From positions 1 through 64,000 of the forward strand of contig LBST01000004.1 in NCBI GenBank assembly GCA_000991135.1: a stretch of DNA of 64,000 nucleotides, given 5' to 3'. Positions within the stretch are counted from its first letter, which is position 1, and each line of letters begins with the position of its first letter. Below are positions 57,294 through 64,000 of the stretch, in pieces. The translations under genes and the position numbers were made by a program. Source of the stretch: Candidatus Roizmanbacteria bacterium GW2011_GWC1_37_12 (GTDB lineage: Bacteria; Patescibacteriota; Microgenomatia; UBA1406; GWC2-37-13). Under the pieces are notes generated by a model. That model made no database searches. It saw only the letters and a program-made list of their open reading frames with translations, and was not told the DNA's origin.

Positions 57294-57836
57294 ATGGAAC
57301 AGAATCCGCAGATAGTTTTTTCTTGGAGAGCCCCGCTTCGACCATACAAAAAACAAACTGGTTTAATCCTTCGTTTTTATTTGGCCGTTGCCCTCCTTCT
57401 TTCGGCGATTATGTTCTTTTTTGGAGACAAAATCCTTTTAATCCCTATCTGGGCGATAGTTTTTCTCTTCTATGTTCTGACAATTACCCCCCCGCCTGAA
57501 GTAGATAATAAAATCACCACCTTCGGCATTGACGCCGCCGGCACCACTATGCGCTGGGAAACTCTTTCCCACTTCTATTTTGGGAAAAGATTTGGCTTTT
57601 ACACCTTGACCGTTGTCAGTCATGCCCCTTATTTTTATCACGCCTACCTGGTCGTCCCCAACGAAAGCATAAAAAACAAACTAATACAGATTCTTTCCCA
57701 ACACCTTGTTTTCCAAGAAAAGCCGCAAAAAACCATGACTGACAAAGCCGTAGACTTCCTGTCCAATCTTATTCCTGATGAGGTTGAAGGAGAGACTGAA
57801 GTCGTTTTACAAAAACTGAAGCGGGTATCTCTTTGA
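57294..57836 (+). CDS. Membrane protein with two TM helices and a PH-like cytoplasmic domain
   Basis: 180 residues. Two adjacent helices (about 26-43 and 47-65) are followed by a beta-type domain: ITTFGIDAAGTTMRWETLSHFYFG, FYTLTVVSHAPYFYHAYLVVP. This layout is like bacterial PH-domain membrane proteins and recurs in CPR genomes next to T4SS genes. Function unknown. The 3' end overlaps the convergent PIN gene by 68 nt. Confidence 0.6.
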   Translation: MEQNPQIVFSWRAPLRPYKKQTGLILRFYLAVALLLSAIMFFFGDKILLIPIWAIVFLFYVLTITPPPEVDNKITTFGIDAAGTTMRWETLSHFYFGKRFGFYTLTVVSHAPYFYHAYLVVPNESIKNKLIQILSQHLVFQEKPQKTMTDKAVDFLSNLIPDEVEGETEVVLQKLKRVSL

Positions 57837-58407
57837 CGCCAAAAACCCTACCCCAATGCAAAACCCCTTCGTCTGTTGAGACCAAAAAACCGTCTTTTTG
57901 TTTTGCCAAAACGATTAGGTCAAGGTCTGTGACGCTGTCCAAAAAACCAGTTCTCGTCGCATTTCTATATCTCTCTCTAAATTTTTTTATAAAACCGCCA
58001 ATGGCGATTTGAAAATCTTTTTTTATATCGATTTTTTTTCCTGAAAAATCAACAGCTGTTTTTTCTATCTCTTCCTCGGCGATGTTCATTCCTCTATAGC
58101 TTCTTCCCCTAACGTCATCAACCAGCTTATAAAATATACTGGCCGAAAATGACGCCTTGGTTAGGTCGGGAGATTCTACGTTGATAGCTGAAAGAAAGTT
58201 TTTAATAAAACCCTGGTTTTTTTCTTCAAAAAAACTCAAAAATTCGTCGACGGCTCTAGGCGGCATAAAAAAAGAGGCGGACCTGTTTTTCTTCAGGCCT
58301 AAAATCGTTTTTGTTAAATTGACAACGACGTCTTCTGTTTTGTTTCCCAAAGACAACCCCGCCTCCATATTAAAAAAAAGATTTGTGTCTAAAATAAAAG
58401 TTTCCAT
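57769..58407 (-). CDS. PIN-domain protein, RNA ligase partner type
   Basis: 212 residues. FILDTNLFFN (first Asp), AVDEFLSFF, then DSVTDLDLIVLAKQKDGFLVSTDEGVLHW (C-terminal Asp cluster) match the PIN nuclease fold of the RNA ligase partner family, which in many archaea lies next to a Rnl3-type RNA ligase. No such ligase gene is visible here. The gene follows dnaN by 1 nt and may be in its transcript. Confidence 0.8.
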   Translation of the reverse strand: METFILDTNLFFNMEAGLSLGNKTEDVVVNLTKTILGLKKNRSASFFMPPRAVDEFLSFFEEKNQGFIKNFLSAINVESPDLTKASFSASIFYKLVDDVRGRSYRGMNIAEEEIEKTAVDFSGKKIDIKKDFQIAIGGFIKKFRERYRNATRTGFLDSVTDLDLIVLAKQKDGFLVSTDEGVLHWGRVFGVKEIPASVFVKRLQSLLQPHQE

Positions 58408-58408
58408 A

Positions 58409-59506
58409 TTATTCTTGGATTCTTACAGGCATAATTATGTGTAAAAAATCTTCGTTTTTTTCTCCTTTAAACGCCGCTGGAGAGTTTGGTCTTAACAACT
58501 CTATAATTATCTTTTCTGAAGGAACGTTGTTTAAAAAATCAATTACAAATTTAAAATTAAAGGCTATTCTTATCTCTTCGCCGTCGACCTTTGACTCTTG
58601 ATAGGCGACATTAGTATCCGACCCACCTGTCTTGGGACTTAATTTTATCCCGTCGCGACCAACGTCAAGAATGATAATGTTGGAAAAATCACGAGCAAAA
58701 ACCGAAACAAGCCTGACGTTTCTTAAAAATTCACCCTTGTCCAAAACAATGCTTGTTTTTTTCTCTACCGGAATAACTTTTTCATAGGGAGGATAGTCTC
58801 CTTCTATCAGCCTTGTCGAGATCTCATTGTCTCCTAGGTAAAAAGTTAAAAGCTTTTCTTCTTCTTGAAAATTAAACAGGACTTCTTTTTCGTCTCTGAT
58901 CAAGCGACTCATTTCAAAAAGAAACCCTGAAGGGACAATCATTGAAGAAAACGGGGTTTCTTTTTTTAGATTAAGGAGAGAAAGACGAAATCCGTCTGTG
59001 GCAACAATCTGATTCGTACTTTCTCTTGCAACAAAGTTTATCCCTGTTAAAACCGGTCTGGTCTCGTCTGTTGAGGCGGAAAAAAGCAAAAGGGGGAGAG
59101 TCTCTTTTAGAAAAGATGTCTGTATTTTCTGTTTTTCTGATGTCGAGCGTGGAGGAAGAGGAAATTCGTCGGGAGAAAAAAGGGAAAATTCACCTTTAGT
59201 TTTACCTTGTGAGATAATGACTGATTTTTCTTTAAACTCAACTTCAATTTTTCCCGAAGATAAGAGAGATAAAAACTCGCTGATTTTTTTAGGCTCAATA
59301 ACAATCTCAAACTGATGGTTTTCCTCTGTATTTAAAAAACTATGATAATAATAGTTAAGGTTTGTCGAATAAAAATGAATTTGTTTTTTTTCTCCTTTCA
59401 AAAAAACTCCTTGAAGGGAGGTTGAAGAAGAAAGTTTGTTTGAGGCAAATTTAGAAGCAAGGTTAATTTTTTCTAAAAACAGGTCCTTATTTATTTCTAT
59501 TTTCAT
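58409..59506 (-). CDS. dnaN: DNA polymerase III beta subunit (sliding clamp)
   Basis: 365 residues in three similar domains: N-terminal MKIEINKDLFLEKINLAS, middle RPVLTGINFVARESTNQIVATDGFRLS, C-terminal IRIAFNFKFVIDFLNNV and the final HIIMPVR. It tethers polymerase to DNA as a ring. It lies 119 nt downstream of dnaA in the standard dnaA-dnaN order. Confidence 0.96.
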   Translation of the reverse strand: MKIEINKDLFLEKINLASKFASNKLSSSTSLQGVFLKGEKKQIHFYSTNLNYYYHSFLNTEENHQFEIVIEPKKISEFLSLLSSGKIEVEFKEKSVIISQGKTKGEFSLFSPDEFPLPPRSTSEKQKIQTSFLKETLPLLLFSASTDETRPVLTGINFVARESTNQIVATDGFRLSLLNLKKETPFSSMIVPSGFLFEMSRLIRDEKEVLFNFQEEEKLLTFYLGDNEISTRLIEGDYPPYEKVIPVEKKTSIVLDKGEFLRNVRLVSVFARDFSNIIILDVGRDGIKLSPKTGGSDTNVAYQESKVDGEEIRIAFNFKFVIDFLNNVPSEKIIIELLRPNSPAAFKGEKNEDFLHIIMPVRIQE

Positions 59507-59625
59507 AATAGTAATATTTAAATAGTCGTAATAGGTAGTGTGTATAAGTGTATAAAAAGAAGGTTAGATTTTCAAGACAAAATAAACTCGGCTTTTTACC
59601 TGTGGAAGAGGGGTGGACACTGTGT

Positions 59626-60954
59626 TTATATATTTAACGATTGGAAGATTGTCTCAACCTCTTTTTTAAAATTTTGGTCCCTCATCATTAAATTAGAAAT
59701 TTTTTCTTGGGCGTGGAGAACGGTCGTGTGGTCTTTTCTTTTTAAAACTTCGGCAGTTTCCATCAATTTTAAGCCGACGTGCTTTCTGATGAGATACATG
59801 GCAACTTGCCGAGGGAGGACAATTGCCTCGTTTCTTTCAGGACCTCTTAAATGCGACTGTTTGACATTGTAATAAGTGCAAACAGCCTTAATAACGTCAG
59901 AAGGACCTATTCTTTTAACCTTGTTTACTTCTTTTTTGGAAAAAAACTCCTCCACAGAATCCAGGTCGATCTTATCTTTTTTGCCAAGAATATTTGCATA
60001 AAGAGAAAGAAGAGTTCCTTCAAGGGTGCGCGAATCAGAGTCCCTTTCGGCAATTACCTTGGCGGCTTCGATGTCGACGCTGATGTTTTTTTCCTTTGCC
60101 TTAATAAGGAGAATGGCTGTTCTTAATTCAAAGTCTGGCGATTGAATGTCGACTGTCAGGCCTCCGGAAAAACGAGATCTCAACCTGTCTTCTAAATTTT
60201 TGATTGAGGTCGGTGGTCGATCTGAGGTCAAGATGATCTGTCCGCCAGAAGAGATTATCGAGTTGAAGGTGTGAAAAAATTCTTCTTGAATATGGGCTTT
60301 TCCGGCGATAAATTGAATATCGTCGATAATAAGAAGGTTGAGGTGGCGATACTTTCTCCGGAAGAGGGGCGTGGTTTTATCCCTAATTGCTTCGATTAAC
60401 TCGTTGGTAAAGTTGTCTCCAGGACAAAAATATACTTTTTTGTTTTTATCCGCTTCGAGAATTCTCTTGGCGACTGATTGAGCAAGGTGAGTTTTTCCAA
60501 CACCAACGCCGCCATACAAGAAAAGGGGATTGTAGGCGGATCCCAGATTATTGACGACGGCCTGCGCCGCCGCATAGGCGACCTGGTTAGTTGAAGACAC
60601 GGCAAAGTTTTCAAAACTGTATCTTTTGTTAAGGCCTGATTTGGCAAAGAGGTCTTCTACAGCTGGTTCAAAGGCGAGGAGAGGTGAGACAACCTTCTTT
60701 CTTAACGTTGGCGAGACAATAAATTCTACAGAAAGATGCTTTTTAAAATTTTGATAAATATGTTCTTCGATTTCATTAAGGCGAGGGTCGAGAAATTTTT
60801 TTATTCCCTGATTATTACAGCCAATAACAAGAGTTCTTTCAGTCAGCTCAACCGGCCTGGTTTGTTTTAGAACAGAATATAATACGGACTTTTCACCCTT
60901 AATTTCTTTAAATTTTGCTAAAAACTCATCCCAAAAAGAGCCTAAGAGAGACAT
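59626..60954 (-). CDS. dnaA: Chromosomal replication initiator DnaA
   Basis: 442 residues. Domain I (1-75), a short linker, domain III with Walker A YGGVGVGKTHLAQ (about residue 150) and Walker B LLIIDDIQFIAGK, and domain IV with the signature AIVLPRQVAMYLIRKHVGLKL and KDHTTVLHA. It opens the replication origin. DnaA-box-like sites lie in the 66 bp upstream of the gene. The neighbours are dnaN downstream and an Xer-like gene upstream on the same strand. Confidence 0.97.
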   Translation of the reverse strand: MSLLGSFWDEFLAKFKEIKGEKSVLYSVLKQTRPVELTERTLVIGCNNQGIKKFLDPRLNEIEEHIYQNFKKHLSVEFIVSPTLRKKVVSPLLAFEPAVEDLFAKSGLNKRYSFENFAVSSTNQVAYAAAQAVVNNLGSAYNPLFLYGGVGVGKTHLAQSVAKRILEADKNKKVYFCPGDNFTNELIEAIRDKTTPLFRRKYRHLNLLIIDDIQFIAGKAHIQEEFFHTFNSIISSGGQIILTSDRPPTSIKNLEDRLRSRFSGGLTVDIQSPDFELRTAILLIKAKEKNISVDIEAAKVIAERDSDSRTLEGTLLSLYANILGKKDKIDLDSVEEFFSKKEVNKVKRIGPSDVIKAVCTYYNVKQSHLRGPERNEAIVLPRQVAMYLIRKHVGLKLMETAEVLKRKDHTTVLHAQEKISNLMMRDQNFKKEVETIFQSLNI

Positions 60955-61020
60955 ATTTTATATTTGTGGATAACTTGTCCACAAATAATAAACAAATTCA
61001 CAAAGGAAGTCAAGAGGAAG
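60955..61020. other. Putative oriC element with DnaA boxes
   Basis: TGTGGATAA (60965-60973) is a perfect DnaA box on the minus strand, and TTGTCCACA (60975-60983) is a one-mismatch box facing it. Together they form the inverted pair TTTGTGGA..TCCACAAA. An ATTCACAAA follows near 60996. The AT-rich 119-bp gap between dnaA and dnaN (59507-59625) has further TGTGGAA-type sites. Position beside dnaA supports an origin or an autoregulatory site. Confidence 0.6.
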
Positions 61021-61881
61021 TTAAAGTTCTCCAAGGCCTTCTTTTTTTTGCACTTCTTCTTTGACAAGGTTGAGGAAGCGTTCGGTAGAAGATAGTCTTT
61101 TATGTCCGACTAAACGGGCGATATACTCGACTGATGCCCCTTGTCTTAACTGGTGGGCGATAAAAGTATTTCTTAGATCGTTGACTGTAGCGCCCTTAAT
61201 CTCTACTTCTCGAAAACAACGGGCGATAATTTGCCTGATGTTTCTTATCAAGAGCGGGTGGCCTGTGCGGGTGATGAAAAGACGGTCGTCTTTTGTCTGT
61301 GGCCTGATTTTTAGATAGTCGTCAACGGCTTTTTTTACCGCTTTGTTTAAAGGAATATCTCTTTCTGGGGTTTTTCCATAGTCTCGAATATGGATAATAG
61401 AACTGTTAACATCTCCGACTCTTAAATTAGAAAGTTCTCCGATTTTCATGCCAGTCTGGAGAAGAATCTCGACCAAAGCATAGGTGCGGGCGTCTTCTTT
61501 GGCAAAGTCTCTTAAGGCTCGATATTCAAGTTTGGTAAAAATTCTCGGCGGCGATTGGATATATTTTGGGTGAGAGACGTCGAGCGATGGGTTTTGGTCG
61601 ACAACACCCTCCTGTTTTAAGTATCTAAAAAAAGTTCTTATAGAGTTGAGTTTTCTTGACGCAGATTTTTTTGTATAGTTGTCGGCGATTAATTTATCAA
61701 TAAAAGAGGTGATATTGTCTTTTTTTACTTCTCTAATGTCTTGGACTTCTTTTCCTGTTAAAAAACCAACAAACTGTTCCAAATCTTTTTTATAGGCTAT
61801 GATCGTGAAAGATGATTTTCCTTGGGCCTCGAGATGTTTAATAAATCTCTCAACCAAAGATGGTAGTAGGACATTATCCAT
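61021..61881 (-). CDS. Xer-like tyrosine recombinase homologue with lost catalytic residues
   Basis: 286 residues with the two Xer domains: SAM-like DNA-binding (VERFIKHLEAQGKSSFTIIAY) and catalytic. Compared with XerD the active-site residues are changed: TGLRxSEL reads TGMKIGEL (Arg to Lys), the HxLR motif reads NDLRNT (His to Asn), LVGHKRLSS keeps its His, and the nucleophile Tyr position in TERFLN is Phe. It should bind DNA but not cut it. It sits directly upstream of dnaA and the putative origin, so a structural or regulatory role is possible. Confidence 0.88.
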   Translation of the reverse strand: MDNVLLPSLVERFIKHLEAQGKSSFTIIAYKKDLEQFVGFLTGKEVQDIREVKKDNITSFIDKLIADNYTKKSASRKLNSIRTFFRYLKQEGVVDQNPSLDVSHPKYIQSPPRIFTKLEYRALRDFAKEDARTYALVEILLQTGMKIGELSNLRVGDVNSSIIHIRDYGKTPERDIPLNKAVKKAVDDYLKIRPQTKDDRLFITRTGHPLLIRNIRQIIARCFREVEIKGATVNDLRNTFIAHQLRQGASVEYIARLVGHKRLSSTERFLNLVKEEVQKKEGLGEL

Positions 61882-61935
61882 AACGCCCTATAATATATCA
61901 TATTGTTCAAGTGAATTCAAGGTGTCCATTTTCTG

Positions 61936-61964
61936 TTGAGTTTTTAGCTGTGCTTTGGTATATT
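61936..61964 (+). promoter_or_regulatory. Promoter of ribosomal protein S1 gene
   Basis: TTGAGT (61936-61941), 17-bp spacer, TATATT (61959-61964). The start codon is 44 nt further downstream with AAAGGAG before it, so this transcript has a normal leader. Confidence 0.65.
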
Positions 61965-62008
61965 ATTAAATCTGCTCGCGAGAAAGCGGCGCAAAGGAGA
62001 ATTGAAAG

Positions 62009-63091
62009 ATGCCCAAAAAGAAAGAAGAAAAAACAAAAGCCCCAATAAACATAATGGAGGCGCTTCTCAAAAAACAAAGGCCAGCCGTCTTGAAAAAAGG
62101 CAAAGAAATCGAAGCTAAAATCGTCTCTCTGTCAAAAAAAGGAATCGTCTTTGACGTCGGCGCCAAGGCCCACGCGCTTTTGGGCGAACTCGAAATAAAA
62201 GAGGTCTCGACGTATCTTCCATACCTTAAAGAAGGTGACAAAATTCAGGTTAGAGTGATCTCCGAAGAGTCAAAAAACGGTTTTCCAGTCGTATCACTTC
62301 GTAAATTTTTTGAAAAAGGCAAGTGGGAGATTCTTAAAGAGAAAAAAGAGAAGGAAGAAGAAATTGAGGTAATGTGTGGAGACTATGGAAAAGGCGGTGT
62401 TTTTATAGACTTTATGGGAATAAGAGGCGTAATTCCTAAAATCCAACTAACAGAACCTTTTATAAGCTCTCCGGAAAAACTAGTCCGCCAAAAAATAAAA
62501 GTGAAAATTCTCGAGGTCGACAAGGAAAAAAATAGGCTAGTTGTTTCCCAAAAAGCTTCGGTCCTAAAGATTTCTCAAAAAGACCTAAAGAAAAAATTTG
62601 ACGCTATTAAGGAAGGAAAAACCTACAAAGCTAAAGTATTAGGAGCTTCTGAATTTGGTGTTTTCTGCGAAGTCGAAGGAGTCGAGGGCCTGATTCACAT
62701 TTCAGAAATTTCTTGGGAAAAGGTCGCCAATGCCGCTTCCTTCGTCACAATAGGCGAAACTATCGATGTCTATGTGGTTGAGAAAAACGAAAGAGATCTA
62801 AAATTAAACCTTTCTTTAAAAAGATTACTGGCCGATCCATGGAAGGAAATAGAAGAGAAGTATCCAAAGGACAAAGAGGTCGAAGGAGAGGTCGTCCGCA
62901 AGGAAAAATACGGCTATTTTGTCCGTCTTGAGCCTGGAGTCGAGGGCTTGATTCACATTTCCAAACTCACAGGACAAGAAGATCTAAAAATCGGCCAGAA
63001 AATCAAAACCTTTATCGAAAGAGTCTCTCTTAAAGAAAGACGAATGAGTCTAGTTCTTCCTCAAAAAGAAAAGCCGGTAATGTATAGATAA
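62009..63091 (+). CDS. rpsA: Ribosomal protein S1 (four S1 domains)
   Basis: 360 residues with four OB-fold S1 motifs: about 28-100 (GIVFDVGAKAHALLGELEI), 113-185 (GGVFIDFMGIRGVIPK), 200-270 (FGVFCEVEGVEGLIHISEIS) and 285-355 (YGYFVRLEPGVEGLIHISKL). The last two are the most canonical. It brings mRNA to the 30S subunit; with many leaderless mRNAs expected here, its role may differ from that in E. coli. AAAGGAG stands 10 nt before ATG 62009. Confidence 0.92.
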   Translation: MPKKKEEKTKAPINIMEALLKKQRPAVLKKGKEIEAKIVSLSKKGIVFDVGAKAHALLGELEIKEVSTYLPYLKEGDKIQVRVISEESKNGFPVVSLRKFFEKGKWEILKEKKEKEEEIEVMCGDYGKGGVFIDFMGIRGVIPKIQLTEPFISSPEKLVRQKIKVKILEVDKEKNRLVVSQKASVLKISQKDLKKKFDAIKEGKTYKAKVLGASEFGVFCEVEGVEGLIHISEISWEKVANAASFVTIGETIDVYVVEKNERDLKLNLSLKRLLADPWKEIEEKYPKDKEVEGEVVRKEKYGYFVRLEPGVEGLIHISKLTGQEDLKIGQKIKTFIERVSLKERRMSLVLPQKEKPVMYR

Positions 63092-63092
63092 A

Positions 63093-64000
63093 CTATTCTA
63101 TTAAGGTTTTTTCTTCTTCCGAAGAGATCACCTTGAAGCCGACGTGCGAGTGGCCGGCAAAAAAGAGCCCTTCGCCGACTCCGGCAGAAAGCAGGAAATG
63201 TCTTTCGCCACCGGTCAAAAAAAATGTTTGAGCAATTTTTTCGACAGCCGCGGTTGACTGCTTCAAAATAATCTGGAGAGAAGAGTTTGTTATGATTGCT
63301 TTTCCTTCATCAGTTGATAAAAAATCTTCAACATCTTGGGTTATAGTCGTCAACCCAAGTTTATACTTTCTCGCCCGTTTGGCAAAAGAATGTAGATAGG
63401 CCCCAGAGTCTTTTTGTTTGATTAAATACCAGGCCTCATCGACTATAAGCACCCTTTTTTTCGGATCGCGCCTAACCCGATTCCAAATATAGTCAAGGAC
63501 TATATACATGGCAACCGGCCTCAAATTTTCCTCTAAGTCACGAATGCCAAATACGGTAAAAGGATTTTTAATGTCGAAGTTTGACCGTTGGTTGAATATG
63601 CCGCTGGCTGATCCAGAGACGAACTTTTCCAAACGGTCTGACAGTTCTTTGGCTTCAGGCGTTTCCATACCAATCAAAACTTTGAATAAATCTTCCAAAA
63701 GCGGCGCTTCGCTCTTAAAGGTTTCTGGGTCCTGGGTGATGCCTTTTTCTCGGTAGGTTAAAACTAAGGCCCGATCCAAAAGCGCGTCTTGAGAAGGAGT
63801 TAATTCACCCATAACTACTTTCATAAGAGAATGTAAGTCTAAGATTTTGTTGGAAAGTTCGTCTGGTCCGGCGTTGGTGGTTTCCAAATCAAAAGGATTG
63901 ATTTTATATTGAGAAGAAGTTGAAAAAACAACAAACTCTCCACCCATTGATTTAGTTAATTTTTCGTATTCGTTTTCCGGGTCGATGATAATAACATCTG
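63093..64000 (-). CDS. VirB4/TraC-like T4SS ATPase, 5' part cut by the window end
   Basis: About 302 codons are visible and the frame stays open to the end of the window, so the N-terminal part with Walker A is outside. The visible part starts DVIIIDPENEYEKL, then FVVFSTSSQYKINPFD, VLIVDEAWYLIKQKDS (Walker B) and RKYKLGLTTITQDVEDFL, all typical of the VirB4/TraC family, then ILKQSTAAVEKI. It powers assembly of type IV secretion pili. It is convergent with rpsA, with one base between stops. Confidence 0.9.
   Translation of the reverse strand, partial: DVIIIDPENEYEKLTKSMGGEFVVFSTSSQYKINPFDLETTNAGPDELSNKILDLHSLMKVVMGELTPSQDALLDRALVLTYREKGITQDPETFKSEAPLLEDLFKVLIGMETPEAKELSDRLEKFVSGSASGIFNQRSNFDIKNPFTVFGIRDLEENLRPVAMYIVLDYIWNRVRRDPKKRVLIVDEAWYLIKQKDSGAYLHSFAKRARKYKLGLTTITQDVEDFLSTDEGKAIITNSSLQIILKQSTAAVEKIAQTFFLTGGERHFLLSAGVGEGLFFAGHSHVGFKVISSEEEKTLIE

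Noticed and set aside
61021-61881. Phage or integron integrase reading of the Xer-like gene
   Set aside because: No attachment site or phage gene is near, the active site is defective, and the position beside dnaA looks chromosomal.

Overview
The window looks like a chromosomal segment of an uncultivated Patescibacteria (Candidate Phyla Radiation) bacterium, most likely from the Microgenomates side. The evidence is an AT-rich genome with standard code (TGA is used as stop), many short orphan membrane proteins, several type IV secretion pilin-like proteins and T4SS ATPases, endonuclease Q, DUF5667, SpoIID with a coiled coil, and no amino-acid or cofactor biosynthesis. The taxonomic placement is inference; no rRNA is present.

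Layout. 1-1.5 kb: a secreted small protein, an ECF sigma factor split by a frameshift, and its membrane partner. 1.5-7.5 kb: secreted and membrane peptidase-like proteins, nitroreductase, RNase H-like exonuclease, GatB/YqeY, divisome protein. 8-9.6 kb: repeats, a Met tRNA, GT2. 9.6-13.7 kb: two T4SS pilin-like proteins, ComM, thioredoxin, unknowns. 14.1-18.4 kb (minus): a vitamin B12 block of nrdR, AdoCbl-dependent ribonucleotide reductase, PduO adenosyltransferase, a transcobalamin-like surface protein and a DUF6580 membrane protein. 18.5-25.5 kb: ComF, PerM-type transporter, FAD oxidoreductase, hydrolase, a cobalamin-riboswitch-controlled unknown gene, PGI/PMI, UbiA-type transferase. 25.6-28.4 kb: recA-recX and a Cys-rich protein pair. 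28.4-33 kb: a TraD-like ATPase, a toxin-antitoxin pair, RNase Y with a structured leader. 33-41.5 kb: ThiL, HU, cell-envelope glycan genes, EndoQ, MscL, tmRNA and SmpB. 41.5-51.3 kb: transporters, hydrolase, SIMPL protein, GH39, a second toxin-antitoxin pair, a cluster with a degenerate dehydrogenase, M24 peptidase. 51.4-58.4 kb: T4SS inner-membrane protein, surface proteins, SpoIID, PIN protein. 58.4-64 kb: dnaN, dnaA, putative oriC, a catalytically defective Xer-type recombinase, ribosomal protein S1 and a VirB4-like ATPase cut by the window edge.

How it works together. The strongest story is B12 economy: no cobalamin synthesis is seen, but there is a complete-looking route from capture (DUF4430), proposed membrane passage (DUF6580) and adenosylation (PduO) to use (class II RNR), under NrdR, plus a compact cobalamin riboswitch 5 kb away on a gene of unknown function.

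Two genome-wide habits stand out. First, about twenty genes have a TATAAT-like -10 box only 6-9 nt upstream of ATG and usually no Shine-Dalgarno, which predicts leaderless mRNAs. Second, short palindromic and AT-rich repeats, which also occur between genes, lie in frame inside at least five coding sequences, and one shares its core with a stem of the riboswitch.
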